NCBI GenBank assembly: GCA_017620475.1
Contig: JAFZQI010000010.1
Location: 1-58,575, forward strand
DNA length: 58,575 bases
Direction: 5' to 3'
DNA from: Clostridiales bacterium
GTDB lineage: Bacteria; Bacillota; Clostridia; Saccharofermentanales; Saccharofermentanaceae
Below the pieces are notes generated by a model. It saw only the letters and a program-made list of their open reading frames with translations, did no database searches and was not told the origin of the DNA. Below, piece by piece: positions 44,839-53,960 of the stretch. Positions within the stretch are counted from its first letter, which is position 1. Each line of letters begins with the position of its first letter. The position numbers were made by a program, and so were the translations under genes.

Positions 44839-45896
44839 TTGCGTTCCTCCTTTCTTCTTTCCTTCCACAGAAGATAGAGGAAGAAAGGCGCACCCGTCAC
44901 CTGCGTGATCGCACCGACCGCAATCTCCGTCGGCGGTGCCGCCGTTCGGCTGATCATGTCACAAAGGATCATGAAGATCGCTCCGCCAAGGAAAGAAAGC
45001 GGAATCAATCTTCTGTTCTTCGGCCCGACCAGCATACGCATTATGTGCGGGATGATCAGGCTGACAAATCCGATGATTCCGCTGACAGATACCGCCGCCG
45101 CGACTAAAAGCGAAGTCGCAAGCACGGAGACCGTTCTGGTCTTACGGACGGAAACGCCCATACTTTGAGCCTCCTGGTCTCCAAACGAAAGAAGGTCCAG
45201 ATCCCTTCCGAGGATCACGAAGCACACCATCGCTCCGGCAAGAACTATCGCCATGAAGCCGACTTTGACCCAGGATGCCGAAGAGAAGCTCCCGAGCATC
45301 CAAAGATAGATCTGTTCCAGTTTTTCTTTGTTCCACATCATCAGAAGCGTGATCGCCGCCGTCAGCATAGAAGAACAGGCGATGCCGGCAAGAAGGATAC
45401 CCGTCAATGATCGGGATGTAGCGATCCTGGCCACACGGAATACCAGAGCCATCGTCAGCATCGCACCGACGAAGGCAAACATCCATATACTGCTGATGCC
45501 CGACACCGTAAAAGTAATGCCGAAAGCAATGGCGACCGCCGCGCCGAAAGCGGCCCCCGACGAGATACCGAGGACCTGCGGATCCGCAAGCGGATTGCGG
45601 AACAGCGCCTGCATGACTACACCTGCAGCAGCAAGTCCGCCTCCCACCAGACCGGCAAGGATGACACGGGGAAGACGGATATTCCAGATAATGAGTTTAT
45701 TGGACTTCGAAACTCCCTCGAGTAATTTTTCCTTATTGACGAAGGGAAGCCTGGAGCATACGATCCGTGCGCTCTGCGAAAAAGGCACGGAAACGGAGCC
45801 CACTGCAGCTGCCCAAACAACAACAATGACCAGAAGGAGCAGTAAGCCCCCTCCGGTCATTGTCAATGTCGATGTTTTGAGCGGTTCTTTTTTCAT
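44835..45896 (-). CDS. btuC: cobalamin ABC transporter permease
   Basis: FecCD/BtuC family membrane permease, 353 residues with nine to ten spans. Seen: IWNIRLPRVILAGLVGGGLAAAGVVMQALFRNPLADP and GFVSLIIPHIMRMLVG, the conserved segments of this family. It follows btuF by about 70 bases and overlaps the btuD start. B12 import is inferred from the riboswitch. Confidence 0.92.
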   Translation of the reverse strand: MKKEPLKTSTLTMTGGGLLLLLVIVVVWAAAVGSVSVPFSQSARIVCSRLPFVNKEKLLEGVSKSNKLIIWNIRLPRVILAGLVGGGLAAAGVVMQALFRNPLADPQVLGISSGAAFGAAVAIAFGITFTVSGISSIWMFAFVGAMLTMALVFRVARIATSRSLTGILLAGIACSSMLTAAITLLMMWNKEKLEQIYLWMLGSFSSASWVKVGFMAIVLAGAMVCFVILGRDLDLLSFGDQEAQSMGVSVRKTRTVSVLATSLLVAAAVSVSGIIGFVSLIIPHIMRMLVGPKNRRLIPLSFLGGAIFMILCDMISRTAAPPTEIAVGAITQVTGAPFFLYLLWKERRKEERN

Positions 45897-45965
45897 AAAC
45901 TGCTTTCTTATTTGACGTCACGGCATGGCAACATCGGTTACCTTTACGCCGTATCCATCGGCTTC

Positions 45966-47006
45966 TTATGCTGCCTGCTCTTCCTCGAAGCACTCCGGAT
46001 AGAAGAGTTTTGCCAGCATCTCAAGAGCATCTGCGTTTCTAGCACACTGGCGGTCCAGCGTATCGGTGCTCGGAAGCACGATCACGTTGCCTTCCTTAAC
46101 CGCTGTCAGTTCCGAATAAGGAGCTGTGGTCTGGAAAGTACCATCCGCCCATGACGGAAGGATGATGATGTTCGGATCCTGGGAAACCAGATCCTCGACA
46201 TTGTACATATAGTACTGGCCATCCTTGGCGATGTTATCGCCGCCGGCAGCCTCGATGATATCACTTATGAAAGTATCTCCGGTTGCGGTCCAGTCTCCGC
46301 CATCGCCGAAGCCGACAACATAGTATACTGACGGATGGAGACGTACATCTTTGATTGCCTCCTGAACGGACGCGATCTTCGCCTTCATGTCCTCAACGAC
46401 CTGAGCGGCTTCCGCATCCGCATGGAAGATCTTACCGAATGTCTCGATCTTGGTGTATACGCCATCAAGTGTCGTACCTTCATTAACGATAACCACATTC
46501 AATCCGAGCTCAACCATCTTATTGTAGGCTGCTTCCGGAAGGATCGACGAGTCAGCGATAACGAGGTCCGGCTCGAGGCTTACGATCTTCTCGATGTCCG
46601 GGTCATACATATCACCGATCGACTCTACAGACTCCGCCTCTGCCGGGTAGTTGCACACAGTGGTGCGGCCGACAAGAGTAGAACCCTGACCGATGGAATA
46701 GATGATCTCCGTGCAGGCCGGGCTGCAGGATACGACCTTCTGCGGCTTCGCCTTGATCACCGACTTATTGCCGTAGATGTCCGTCAGTTCAACAGGATAA
46801 CCTTCCTCGAAGGTCTCTTCGGTCTCAGATGTCTCCGGTTCCTCCGTAGACTCCTCCGGAACTTCCTCCGTAGTCGTACCGGACGGCGGTGTCCAGCTCT
46901 TCTCGGTCTCCTTCTTGCCTTGGCATGCACTCATCATGACCATGCACAAAGACAGCGTCAGCCCAAGAGCCACCGCTCTCAATGCTTTTTTCATATAGAA
47001 CTCCAT
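45966..47006 (-). CDS. btuF: cobalamin-binding lipoprotein
   Basis: Periplasmic-binding-fold lipoprotein of the BtuF/FecB type, 346 residues. The signal peptide ends with lipobox MMSAC; a Thr/Glu-rich linker follows, and then the binding domain begins at LTDIYGNKSVIKAKPQKVVSCSPACTEII (segments not exceeding usual length) and continues with GDMYDPDIEKIVSLEPDLVIAD. Two starts are possible, Met at 47006 or at 46994; both have a ribosome site. First gene of the operon under the cobalamin riboswitch. Confidence 0.88.
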   Translation of the reverse strand: MEFYMKKALRAVALGLTLSLCMVMMSACQGKKETEKSWTPPSGTTTEEVPEESTEEPETSETEETFEEGYPVELTDIYGNKSVIKAKPQKVVSCSPACTEIIYSIGQGSTLVGRTTVCNYPAEAESVESIGDMYDPDIEKIVSLEPDLVIADSSILPEAAYNKMVELGLNVVIVNEGTTLDGVYTKIETFGKIFHADAEAAQVVEDMKAKIASVQEAIKDVRLHPSVYYVVGFGDGGDWTATGDTFISDIIEAAGGDNIAKDGQYYMYNVEDLVSQDPNIIILPSWADGTFQTTAPYSELTAVKEGNVIVLPSTDTLDRQCARNADALEMLAKLFYPECFEEEQAA

Positions 47007-47055
47007 TTCCGTCCCTCTCCCGTCCCCGAGAAGAACTAAAAACAAAAAAGACTCA

Positions 47056-47222
47056 TCGGCAGGTCTCCTGGCTTACCCGTTTCCCCTCCGTTCTTCGCCT
47101 TCTCAGCCTCAAAAAGAAGCCAATGACTTTATTCGAACTTCGTACCGGGTTACAGTAGTGGGGGCTGCTGCGGATCTTCACCGCATTCCCTATTCTCCTC
47201 TGTTACAAGGCACCGATGGCAC
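47056..47222 (-). promoter_or_regulatory. cobalamin riboswitch
   Basis: The leader of btuF on the minus strand contains the B12-box parts: GGTGCC, AGGGAATGCGGTGAAGATC (47171-47189 region), CCGCAGCAGCCCCC, ACTGTAACC, GTCATTGG, and AAGCCAGGAGACCTGCC at the 3' end. These are the conserved elements of the cobalamin riboswitch, which reduces expression when B12 is abundant. Confidence 0.93.
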
Positions 47223-47228
47223 ACCCAT

Positions 47229-47256
47229 ATTATACAAAAACCGCCCCCATTTACAA
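47229..47256 (-). promoter_or_regulatory. promoter of btu operon, in the upstream terminator
   Basis: On the minus strand TTGTAA at 47256-47251, 16-base spacer, TATAAT at 47234-47229. The -35 coincides with the loop of the terminator hairpin of the upstream gene. Confidence 0.7.
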
Positions 47257-47269
47257 TGGGAGCGGTTTT
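47236..47269 (-). terminator. terminator of upstream lipoprotein gene
   Basis: On the minus strand AAAACCGCTCCCAT pairs with ATGGGGGCGGTTTT around TGTAA, with a T-rich end. It overlaps the btu promoter. Confidence 0.85.
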
Positions 47270-47314
47270 CGCTGATTTGCACAAATCTCTTAAAGCGAGC
47301 GGCTTCGATGTCGC

Positions 47315-48481
47315 TTAACCCTCATAACCGATCTTTGCAGCCATCGCCTTGCCATTCTCCATAGAAGAACCCATATACTCGTACATGATTCCGGTATTCG
47401 TGTCCGCTACGATGTAGATACATGTACCCTGCTCTTCAGCAGAAACATACTTGACGCCGTCCTTATCGACGATCTCAACGCCCGGTATTTCAGAGGCCTG
47501 TGCTTCGAGATCTTCCAGGGAAGTCTTCAGTGTGGCCAGGTCATACTCCATATAGATCAGAGCCGCGATATCTTCGTACTTGCCTGCACCGCCCATTGCC
47601 ATGAAGCCAACGCCTTCGCCATCGACATCATTAACGCTCACACCTTCCATCGGCAGCGGGAGGATCATGACGCCTTCACTTACCATATCATCCATGAGCG
47701 CCTTGGCCTTCTCATTCTTCAGTTCCACATCCACAGAGGCAGACGATTCCTTCGTCAGACCCTCTCCATCCGGATAGTTCGGATCTTCCTCGAAGGATGC
47801 CCAGCCGTTTTCTCTGGTGAAAATACCCAGTTCGATGGCATATGCATTGGAACGTGCGCCCTTATCTTCCGGGCCGGTATAATAGAGGACCTTCTTGGTA
47901 GTCGGATTAAGTACCATGTACTGGAAATCATTCTGTCCATCCTCGGACACATAAAGCCAGGTAACGTCACCCATCGAAATACGGGTCTTTCCATCTGCCG
48001 GCATCGGGAGGCCTTCCTCCTCAATTGCCAAAACCTGATCCTCTGTATCAAATACACAGTAGCAGTAGAATTCTTTATCGTTCGAAGCGGAGAAACCGCT
48101 ACTTGCTTCCTGGAACTGCTTTACGGAAACGCTCTTAAGATCGTCCGTAATCTGGAATCCTTCTTTTTCCAGATCCTTCTTTACTTCATCAACACCGACG
48201 GTCGCCGGCTTCTGTTTCTTCTGACCGGCATCCTGGGTCTCTTCCGTCGTCTCTTCCGTCGTTTCCTTAGTTGTCTCAGTAGTAGTCTCCTCTGTGGATT
48301 CCTCCGTTGTTACTTCAGTCGTATCTTCAGTACTTTCTTCCGTCGGATCCTCTTCAGTTTCCTCTGCTGTTGTCTTCTTCGTCTTTTCCTTTTCTTTCTC
48401 TGTTTCCTTTTCCTTGCTGCATGCGCACACAGACACGGACAGTGCCAGTGCCATCAGTACAGCACCAATCTTCTTTTTCAT
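47315..48481 (-). CDS. lipoprotein with Thr/Glu linker, unknown function
   Basis: A 388-residue lipoprotein. Signal peptide with lipobox VCAC near residue 20, then a linker rich in Thr and Glu (about 25-100), then a globular domain with DDLKSVSVKQFQEASSGF, a central beta-rich part and MEYDLATLKTSLEDLEAQASEI. No family motif I recognise. ATG at 48481 has AGGAG upstream. Its terminator overlaps the btu promoter. Confidence 0.7.
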   Translation of the reverse strand: MKKKIGAVLMALALSVSVCACSKEKETEKEKEKTKKTTAEETEEDPTEESTEDTTEVTTEESTEETTTETTKETTEETTEETQDAGQKKQKPATVGVDEVKKDLEKEGFQITDDLKSVSVKQFQEASSGFSASNDKEFYCYCVFDTEDQVLAIEEEGLPMPADGKTRISMGDVTWLYVSEDGQNDFQYMVLNPTTKKVLYYTGPEDKGARSNAYAIELGIFTRENGWASFEEDPNYPDGEGLTKESSASVDVELKNEKAKALMDDMVSEGVMILPLPMEGVSVNDVDGEGVGFMAMGGAGKYEDIAALIYMEYDLATLKTSLEDLEAQASEIPGVEIVDKDGVKYVSAEEQGTCIYIVADTNTGIMYEYMGSSMENGKAMAAKIGYEG

Positions 48482-48664
48482 TTTTCTTCTCCTTTCGGAT
48501 ACACATAAATATGAAACTCGTTTGTGCAAAAAAAGCGCATACGCTTTTTAGGCACACAAATACTATACCCTAAGACCGGGTATCAAAACACGGTTTGCAT
48601 ACTGGTTTATCTGCACATAAATCGCCGCATCAGCGGTACGGTTTGCCGTAAAACTGCCTTTTCA

Positions 48665-50893
48665 TCATTCGGCTTTAGGCGGCGTATCCTCGGGGGAATC
48701 TTCCTTTTGCTCCGTCTTTGCGGGTTCGGCACACTTGTTTTCCACGGTCTCTTTGATCTGGGTGGTATCGCCGAACTGCTCACAGATCTTCCGCACTTCG
48801 TCTTGTGCTGAAGCAAATGCCTCCACGATCTTCGGATCGAAATGCTTGCCCGCACCCTCAGTAATAATGCTCATGGCCTTTTCTACGGTAAAAGGCTCCT
48901 TATAGCTACGTCTGGATGTCAGCGCATCGAAAACATCCGCCACCGCCATGGCTCTTGCCGACAGCGGGATCTCCTCGCCCTTAAGATGATCCGGATATCC
49001 CGAACCGTCCCATTTCTCATGATGGTAACGCGCCATGATCTTGGCATGATAAAGATAACCCGACTCATCCATATTCGTGATCGCTTTTTCGATTATCTCG
49101 TAGCCGGCTTTCGCATGCCCTTTCATGATCTCATATTCCTGATCATCCAGTTTGGTCTCTTTATTGAGGATCGCATCCGGAACATTGATCTTTCCGATAT
49201 CGTGAAGCGGAGCTGCACGGACGACATTTGAGATATATTCATCCGTCAGCAGTTCTTTGAATTCACCCTTCGCCCGAAGCTGATCCAGTATGATCTTGGT
49301 ATACGCGGCGGTCTTACGGATATGGTCACCCGTACACTGATCACGGCTCTCGATGATATCCGCCAGAACCATAAGGAGGCCGCCTTGCATCTTATCGATC
49401 TGCTTGGATTTTCTACGAATATCGGTCAGGTACTGCATACTCTCTTCCGTCGTCTGCGAGTAGGCAAAATAGAGGTTCTCGATCTCGTCACCGGTCCGGA
49501 TATCCAAAGACTTGATCCTCTCCACGCTGGCGTTTCTTTCAGCTGTCGAGTTGAATGCAAAAACGCTCGCACCGTGGGACATCGAGTTCAGCGGATAGAT
49601 GATGTGATAATCCGCGAGCCACACACCTACACAAAGTACCATGATGAATATTCCGAGGAACAGTGAGATCTCCTTGGCAAGATAAGCGTGGGAGATGTCA
49701 TTGAGCTGGTTCATGGAAATATCCACGCAGGAATAGCAGACACATTTCCCTTCCTTGTTATATACCGGTTCATAGATCGACAGTACCCACCCGAATCTCG
49801 TATCATTACTGATGGTCGGCTCAACTTCCTGTCCGGCAAGGAAAATATCGATATTTTTCGCAATATCCTCCGGATAGTGAATGACGATTCCCGGATCATT
49901 GGCTTTGACTTCTTCCGTATCCATATCGAATACAACGTGGCAGCCGTCTTCCCGGATCGCATACACATACATAAACTGGATGTTGTCCGAGCATTCAAAG
50001 GTCTCCTTCAAATGCTCTTCAATATCCGTATATCCGGGGGCCGCCCTGCCGTAAACCAGATAGGTATCGATCATCTCCGGATCGATACGTTCCCGCTGAT
50101 ACTCAACGATTCCGCGAGCAAACTCGGTATGGTCTTTGATGGTCGTCTCGCGGAACAGATAATAACCGATGGCAATCGACACGACCGCAATGATCGTAAC
50201 GGCCGTTGACACCAGGAACAGGAGCTTGGTACGAAGCGACATCTGCCGGACATGCGTCCTGTTGATCGTCCGAAGCTCGGAAAAATCCAGAGGTCTCTGC
50301 CGCCAGCCGTGAATACGTAATTCTTCCACGACGGATTTCGGCACCAGCAACATACCCAGGAAAGCCAGGATCACCGAGATGGCTTTATCTCCCAGATCAA
50401 TACAGAAATCCGCAGACATTTGGGCGACAAACGTGTTTTTAAACATATGCGCATGGATCCAGGTAGCCAGGTCCGCGCTGATCCCCTCTCCGGCAAACCC
50501 GAAGAGGAACCATGTCATGATCGATCCCAAAAGACCGCCAATTGCGGCCAGGACGAATATCATGGGGAGGATATATCGTTTTTTGAATCCGTCGCGGGTA
50601 AAAATCGCCGTAGCAACCGCAATCATGACATTGAGCGTGCCATAGTAGATCGACGGCCAATCCGATATGGATTTAAGCAGGTTGGTAATCAATCCGACGA
50701 TGACGCCGGGAAAAGGACCACCGATCGCTGCGGCAAATACCGTACCGACGGCATCCAGATAAAACGGAAGCCCGAGGTTCCCGCTCAAGGTAGACAATCC
50801 GATATTGACAGCAATACCGATCACGCAAAGGACGATGATCTCGATTACCTGTCTGGTTCCGATCTTCCCTCGCCTCAATATATTCTCAGTCAT
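48665..50893 (-). CDS. membrane HD-GYP phosphodiesterase with sensor domain
   Basis: A 742-residue membrane signalling protein. The N-terminal 200 residues hold about six spans (AVGTVFAAAIGGPFPGVIVGLITNLL) that resemble a substrate-binding ECF-S/5TM-type sensor. A second membrane segment near 235-255 precedes an extracellular dCache-like domain (about 260-400) and another span near 420. The C-terminal HD-GYP domain has HDIGK at 564-568 and GYP at 632-634 within HHEKWDGSGYPDHLKG, so cyclic-di-GMP hydrolysis is likely. The tail is acidic. No diguanylate cyclase is in the window. Confidence 0.88.
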   Translation of the reverse strand: MTENILRRGKIGTRQVIEIIVLCVIGIAVNIGLSTLSGNLGLPFYLDAVGTVFAAAIGGPFPGVIVGLITNLLKSISDWPSIYYGTLNVMIAVATAIFTRDGFKKRYILPMIFVLAAIGGLLGSIMTWFLFGFAGEGISADLATWIHAHMFKNTFVAQMSADFCIDLGDKAISVILAFLGMLLVPKSVVEELRIHGWRQRPLDFSELRTINRTHVRQMSLRTKLLFLVSTAVTIIAVVSIAIGYYLFRETTIKDHTEFARGIVEYQRERIDPEMIDTYLVYGRAAPGYTDIEEHLKETFECSDNIQFMYVYAIREDGCHVVFDMDTEEVKANDPGIVIHYPEDIAKNIDIFLAGQEVEPTISNDTRFGWVLSIYEPVYNKEGKCVCYSCVDISMNQLNDISHAYLAKEISLFLGIFIMVLCVGVWLADYHIIYPLNSMSHGASVFAFNSTAERNASVERIKSLDIRTGDEIENLYFAYSQTTEESMQYLTDIRRKSKQIDKMQGGLLMVLADIIESRDQCTGDHIRKTAAYTKIILDQLRAKGEFKELLTDEYISNVVRAAPLHDIGKINVPDAILNKETKLDDQEYEIMKGHAKAGYEIIEKAITNMDESGYLYHAKIMARYHHEKWDGSGYPDHLKGEEIPLSARAMAVADVFDALTSRRSYKEPFTVEKAMSIITEGAGKHFDPKIVEAFASAQDEVRKICEQFGDTTQIKETVENKCAEPAKTEQKEDSPEDTPPKAE

Positions 50894-50956
50894 ACCCTCT
50901 CTCCTCCATATCGATTACATCGATCCCTTGGTAAGACTTCAACACCCCTCGCCCTC

Positions 50957-50984
50957 ATTATATCACGAAGTCCCTCGATCACAA
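50957..50984 (-). promoter_or_regulatory. promoter of HD-GYP gene within an upstream hairpin
   Basis: On the minus strand TTGTGA at 50984-50979, 16-base spacer, TATAAT at 50962-50957. The -35 lies in the loop of the hairpin at 50970-51001, echoing the btu arrangement. Confidence 0.65.
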
Positions 50985-51001
50985 CCAGATGACCGAGGGA
51001 C
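50970..51001 (-). terminator. hairpin after GH9 gene
   Basis: On the minus strand GTCCCTCG pairs with CGAGGGAC around a 16-base loop. The following T run is weak, so its terminator strength is doubtful. Confidence 0.5.
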
Positions 51002-51073
51002 TCCGTTTTCATTCAAATATTATTACATTTCCTAACCTGCCTTGATTACAGGTGTCGGTACGCGCTTTTCGGG

Positions 51074-53383
51074 TCAGCCGTTCGCCTTCGCAGAAAGGAT
51101 ATAGACAAACGGAGAGTTCCAATAGATCGCCACTTCGTTAATGGAATATGCCGTATCGTTATCCACGTAGCAGCGGGCTGCCGGCATACCATAAAGAACG
51201 CTGATGGCATACGGATCTTCCGGTTTTCCGTTCGGACCGCCGACCACCATGCCCGGCACCGCATGGCCATTGAACTGGGAAGGTCTATGGTGCGGGTTCT
51301 CCGCAGCATGCTCGCCGAAGCCGGTCAGGAAGCTGTAACCGCAGACATTCATTCCGAGGATATAGTCGACCTGATAGTAAGCCAGGTCTCTGTACTCGGT
51401 ATTGTCAGAGAGCAGGTAACCCAGATAGTAAAGGATACCGTTGTTGCAGATCGTCAGGTTACTGCCCCACGGGAAGGAAACCATTTTATTGTAGTAACCC
51501 TCACGCTTAGAAAGCATCAGGGCCTTGTCCACTTCCTCGAGAACACGGGTCTTCAGTTCTTCCGTAAACTCGGCATCGTTTCCGGTAACATCCGAGCGCA
51601 GATACGAGTAAATACCGTAAAGGCCCATCTCGATCCAGCCGAGACCCATCTCCATCTTCGCGGAGTAGATCTCTTTCGCCTTATCCAGGTAGGACTGCTC
51701 GCCGGTTGCGATGTAAAGCTCGATCGCCGCCCAGAAGAACTCATCCTTGTTTCCGGAATCCGGATACTCACCCGTTGCTACATCGGACGGGTTCTTGAAA
51801 CCTTCGGTATCGGAAGCGGCATTGGCCTCCATGTAAGCATATGCTTTCTTTGCTGCCTCGAGGCACTTGTCCGCGAATTCCTTATCGATGGAAGAATAGA
51901 CTTTATATGCCTTCGCCATTACCGCTGCAAAGTCACCAGTCGCGGTCGTCGATACCGGCAGCACGAGAAGCTGATCGGTCTCTTCCTGCGGCATCACGGT
52001 CGCCGGGAAGTTACCACATGTGACCTTATGATATACGCCGCCATTTTCCGCCTGCATCTTGAACATCCATTCCAGCTCATAACGGGCTTCATCCAGGATA
52101 TCCGGAATACCGTTACCGCTCTCCGGGATACCCAGATCGTCTGCCTTGTAACCTGTATCGGTGTATGTCATGAGAAGATCCGCTACCGCCTTTGCGCCCG
52201 GAACCACATAACGTCCATAGTCACCGGCATCGTGCCAGCCGCCGCTGACGTCGATCTTCGTATCGGTACCATAGATCAAAGCCTCATCCATATGGCATTC
52301 CGGATGGGCGAAATCCTTATACTCCTCGCCGATCGCGTCAGTCACTTCACAGCCGCAGCGCTGGGTATAGAGCATCAGGACAGATGCACGGAGCGCATCG
52401 TTATACACGTCATCAGCAATCGTGAACTGATAGGAATCACCGCTGCTCGCCGTACGGATCACATACGTACCGGGCTCAGTAAAGTCAGTAAAGATACCTT
52501 CCGCAACTGTCGTAGAAGCACCACGGCAGATGAAAGGATCAGAGAACTCGCCGGTATATACGACTTCACCGCTTTCCACATTCACGATATCAAAAGTCGT
52601 ATCCTGTGGCTCATCCACAAATACGGACTTCGGATCAGAAGGCCGATAACCGACCTGGTTGACCGCTACCGGATTCGCCGCTGTCAGAGGTTCGATCTCT
52701 ACCGCATTGGAGCTGTTGAGGACGACCATGGTCAGGTTGTCAAAATATACGTTATGGGCACCGCCGCCCTCGACACCAAGGTTAAAGGCAAAACGCGGAG
52801 CCGGATCGCTGGGCTCATACATGGTAAAGATCGCCGAGATATGGGTCGGCTCCGTACCCATATGGGCCGCTTCTTCTACATAGTACGCGTGGTAGTCGCC
52901 GCCATTTAACTGGATACGCCATTCGAAATCTCTCTCGACGTCGCCCCAGATATCGAATTCGACCTGGTATTCGGCGTTCTGGTGCATCGCGAAACCGTCA
53001 TGGTACACCTGGCAGGAATGCTTCTTCGTGCCCGGATCCTCGATCTTGGCTACCATTTTCCCGTCTTCACAGGCAAGTGTAAACACGCCACCGGATTCCG
53101 AATAGGTGAACCATGGGAAATCACCCGGGTCTTCAAATGTGTAGTCCAGAGCATAGGCGCCGTCGAACAGGTCTTTTGTCTCGCGGTGGCCAGGTGTCTG
53201 GGAATCGTCTACGACTTCTGATTCAGTCGGCTCGGTCTCACTCTCGGTCGGTGCCGGAGTCTCGCTCGACTGCTGGGAAGCAGAAGCCTCTGTCGTGCCT
53301 TCTGTTGTGGTCTCTGATTTCTTACAGGCCGCAAGGCCGGAAAGCATCGACACAGAAAGCAGCAAAGCTACGATCTTTTTCAT
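51074..53383 (-). CDS. GH9 glycoside hydrolase lipoprotein (cellulase-type)
   Basis: A 769-residue surface lipoprotein for beta-glucan hydrolysis. Lipobox Cys20 ends the signal peptide; a Ser/Thr/Glu linker follows (to about 65). Residues about 72-225 look like a CBM4/9-type carbohydrate-binding module, 237-322 like the CelD_N Ig-like domain (PVAVNQVGYRPSDPKSVFV), and 328-769 the GH9 catalytic domain. The catalytic DAGD lies at 385-388, the HHRPSQFNGHAVPGM block near the end of the domain, and the proposed acid Glu750 in NEVAIYWN. Attachment to the membrane rather than a cellulosome is indicated. ATG has AGGAGGAGA upstream. Confidence 0.92.
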   Translation of the reverse strand: MKKIVALLLSVSMLSGLAACKKSETTTEGTTEASASQQSSETPAPTESETEPTESEVVDDSQTPGHRETKDLFDGAYALDYTFEDPGDFPWFTYSESGGVFTLACEDGKMVAKIEDPGTKKHSCQVYHDGFAMHQNAEYQVEFDIWGDVERDFEWRIQLNGGDYHAYYVEEAAHMGTEPTHISAIFTMYEPSDPAPRFAFNLGVEGGGAHNVYFDNLTMVVLNSSNAVEIEPLTAANPVAVNQVGYRPSDPKSVFVDEPQDTTFDIVNVESGEVVYTGEFSDPFICRGASTTVAEGIFTDFTEPGTYVIRTASSGDSYQFTIADDVYNDALRASVLMLYTQRCGCEVTDAIGEEYKDFAHPECHMDEALIYGTDTKIDVSGGWHDAGDYGRYVVPGAKAVADLLMTYTDTGYKADDLGIPESGNGIPDILDEARYELEWMFKMQAENGGVYHKVTCGNFPATVMPQEETDQLLVLPVSTTATGDFAAVMAKAYKVYSSIDKEFADKCLEAAKKAYAYMEANAASDTEGFKNPSDVATGEYPDSGNKDEFFWAAIELYIATGEQSYLDKAKEIYSAKMEMGLGWIEMGLYGIYSYLRSDVTGNDAEFTEELKTRVLEEVDKALMLSKREGYYNKMVSFPWGSNLTICNNGILYYLGYLLSDNTEYRDLAYYQVDYILGMNVCGYSFLTGFGEHAAENPHHRPSQFNGHAVPGMVVGGPNGKPEDPYAISVLYGMPAARCYVDNDTAYSINEVAIYWNSPFVYILSAKANG

Positions 53384-53488
53384 ACGTTTTCTCCTCCATT
53401 TATACAATTGCTACCCCACAGCCCCGAGAAAAATCAGGTCTTCCCGCGTCTGTACGCCGGAATTCCGCATCTTTGATCCACGGGACCA

Positions 53489-53514
53489 TGTCCACTTTTT
53501 ACATTATAAGTGGA
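53489..53514. promoter_or_regulatory. promoter and dyad upstream of GH9 gene
   Basis: On the minus strand TCCACTT and AAGTGGA form 7-base arms around ATAATGTAAA, with the -10 TATAAT inside. The -35 is weak (TTTTCA, 17 bases upstream). A regulator binding the dyad could control the cellulase. Confidence 0.45.
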
Positions 53515-53603
53515 TGTACGACAAATGAAAAGTCTTTCATATGGCAACTATTTAGTACTTCACGGAGACCCGCCTTCACTTACCCCGCCTTCTTCTACTG
53601 AGT

Positions 53604-53812
53604 AAATTACAACGTAGATGTAACCGCGGCAGTACATTGTGCCGATGGTACTCCGGGATACGCAGATTGTGATATACACTCGTGGTTACTTTGTGGAAGT
53701 AGCGATTTTGGAGCCGGACCAAATCGATACGTTCGTTTTCCCGCATTTTACTCAGGTAGATTTAACGATTCACATAAAGTCGCAAACGATAGGTACTATG
53801 CATAACCTGGAG
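53604..53812 (+). other. open frame of unknown origin in GH9-FN3 gap
   Basis: The 560-base gap between the GH9 gene and the FN3 gene holds a frame (53604-53812) without a start codon but with protein-like content, ending RYYA-stop, including CADGTPGYADCD and FPAFYSGRFND. It has no match I recognise and could be a remnant. The rest of the gap holds only AT-rich sequence and possible promoter elements. Confidence 0.3.
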
Positions 53813-53960
53813 AGCAAAAAGTAAAAGAATTGAAAACACATCGGATAGGCTCTAAAATCATGTGTATTACGTTGTATAATACGATTAAGAAGTATACCGC
53901 AAGTGCAAAATTGTGATATTATTGCCAGAAAAATTCCGAATTCTAGGAGGAGGTGATTAT

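Noticed and set aside
51263..52909. 548-residue plus-strand open frame opposite the GH9 gene
   Set aside because: Antisense of a clear GH9 catalytic domain; no motif and no start signal.
53639..53824. 61-residue plus-strand frame in the GH9-FN3 gap
   Set aside because: Its codons do not look better than the other frame there, no ribosome site, and no family match.
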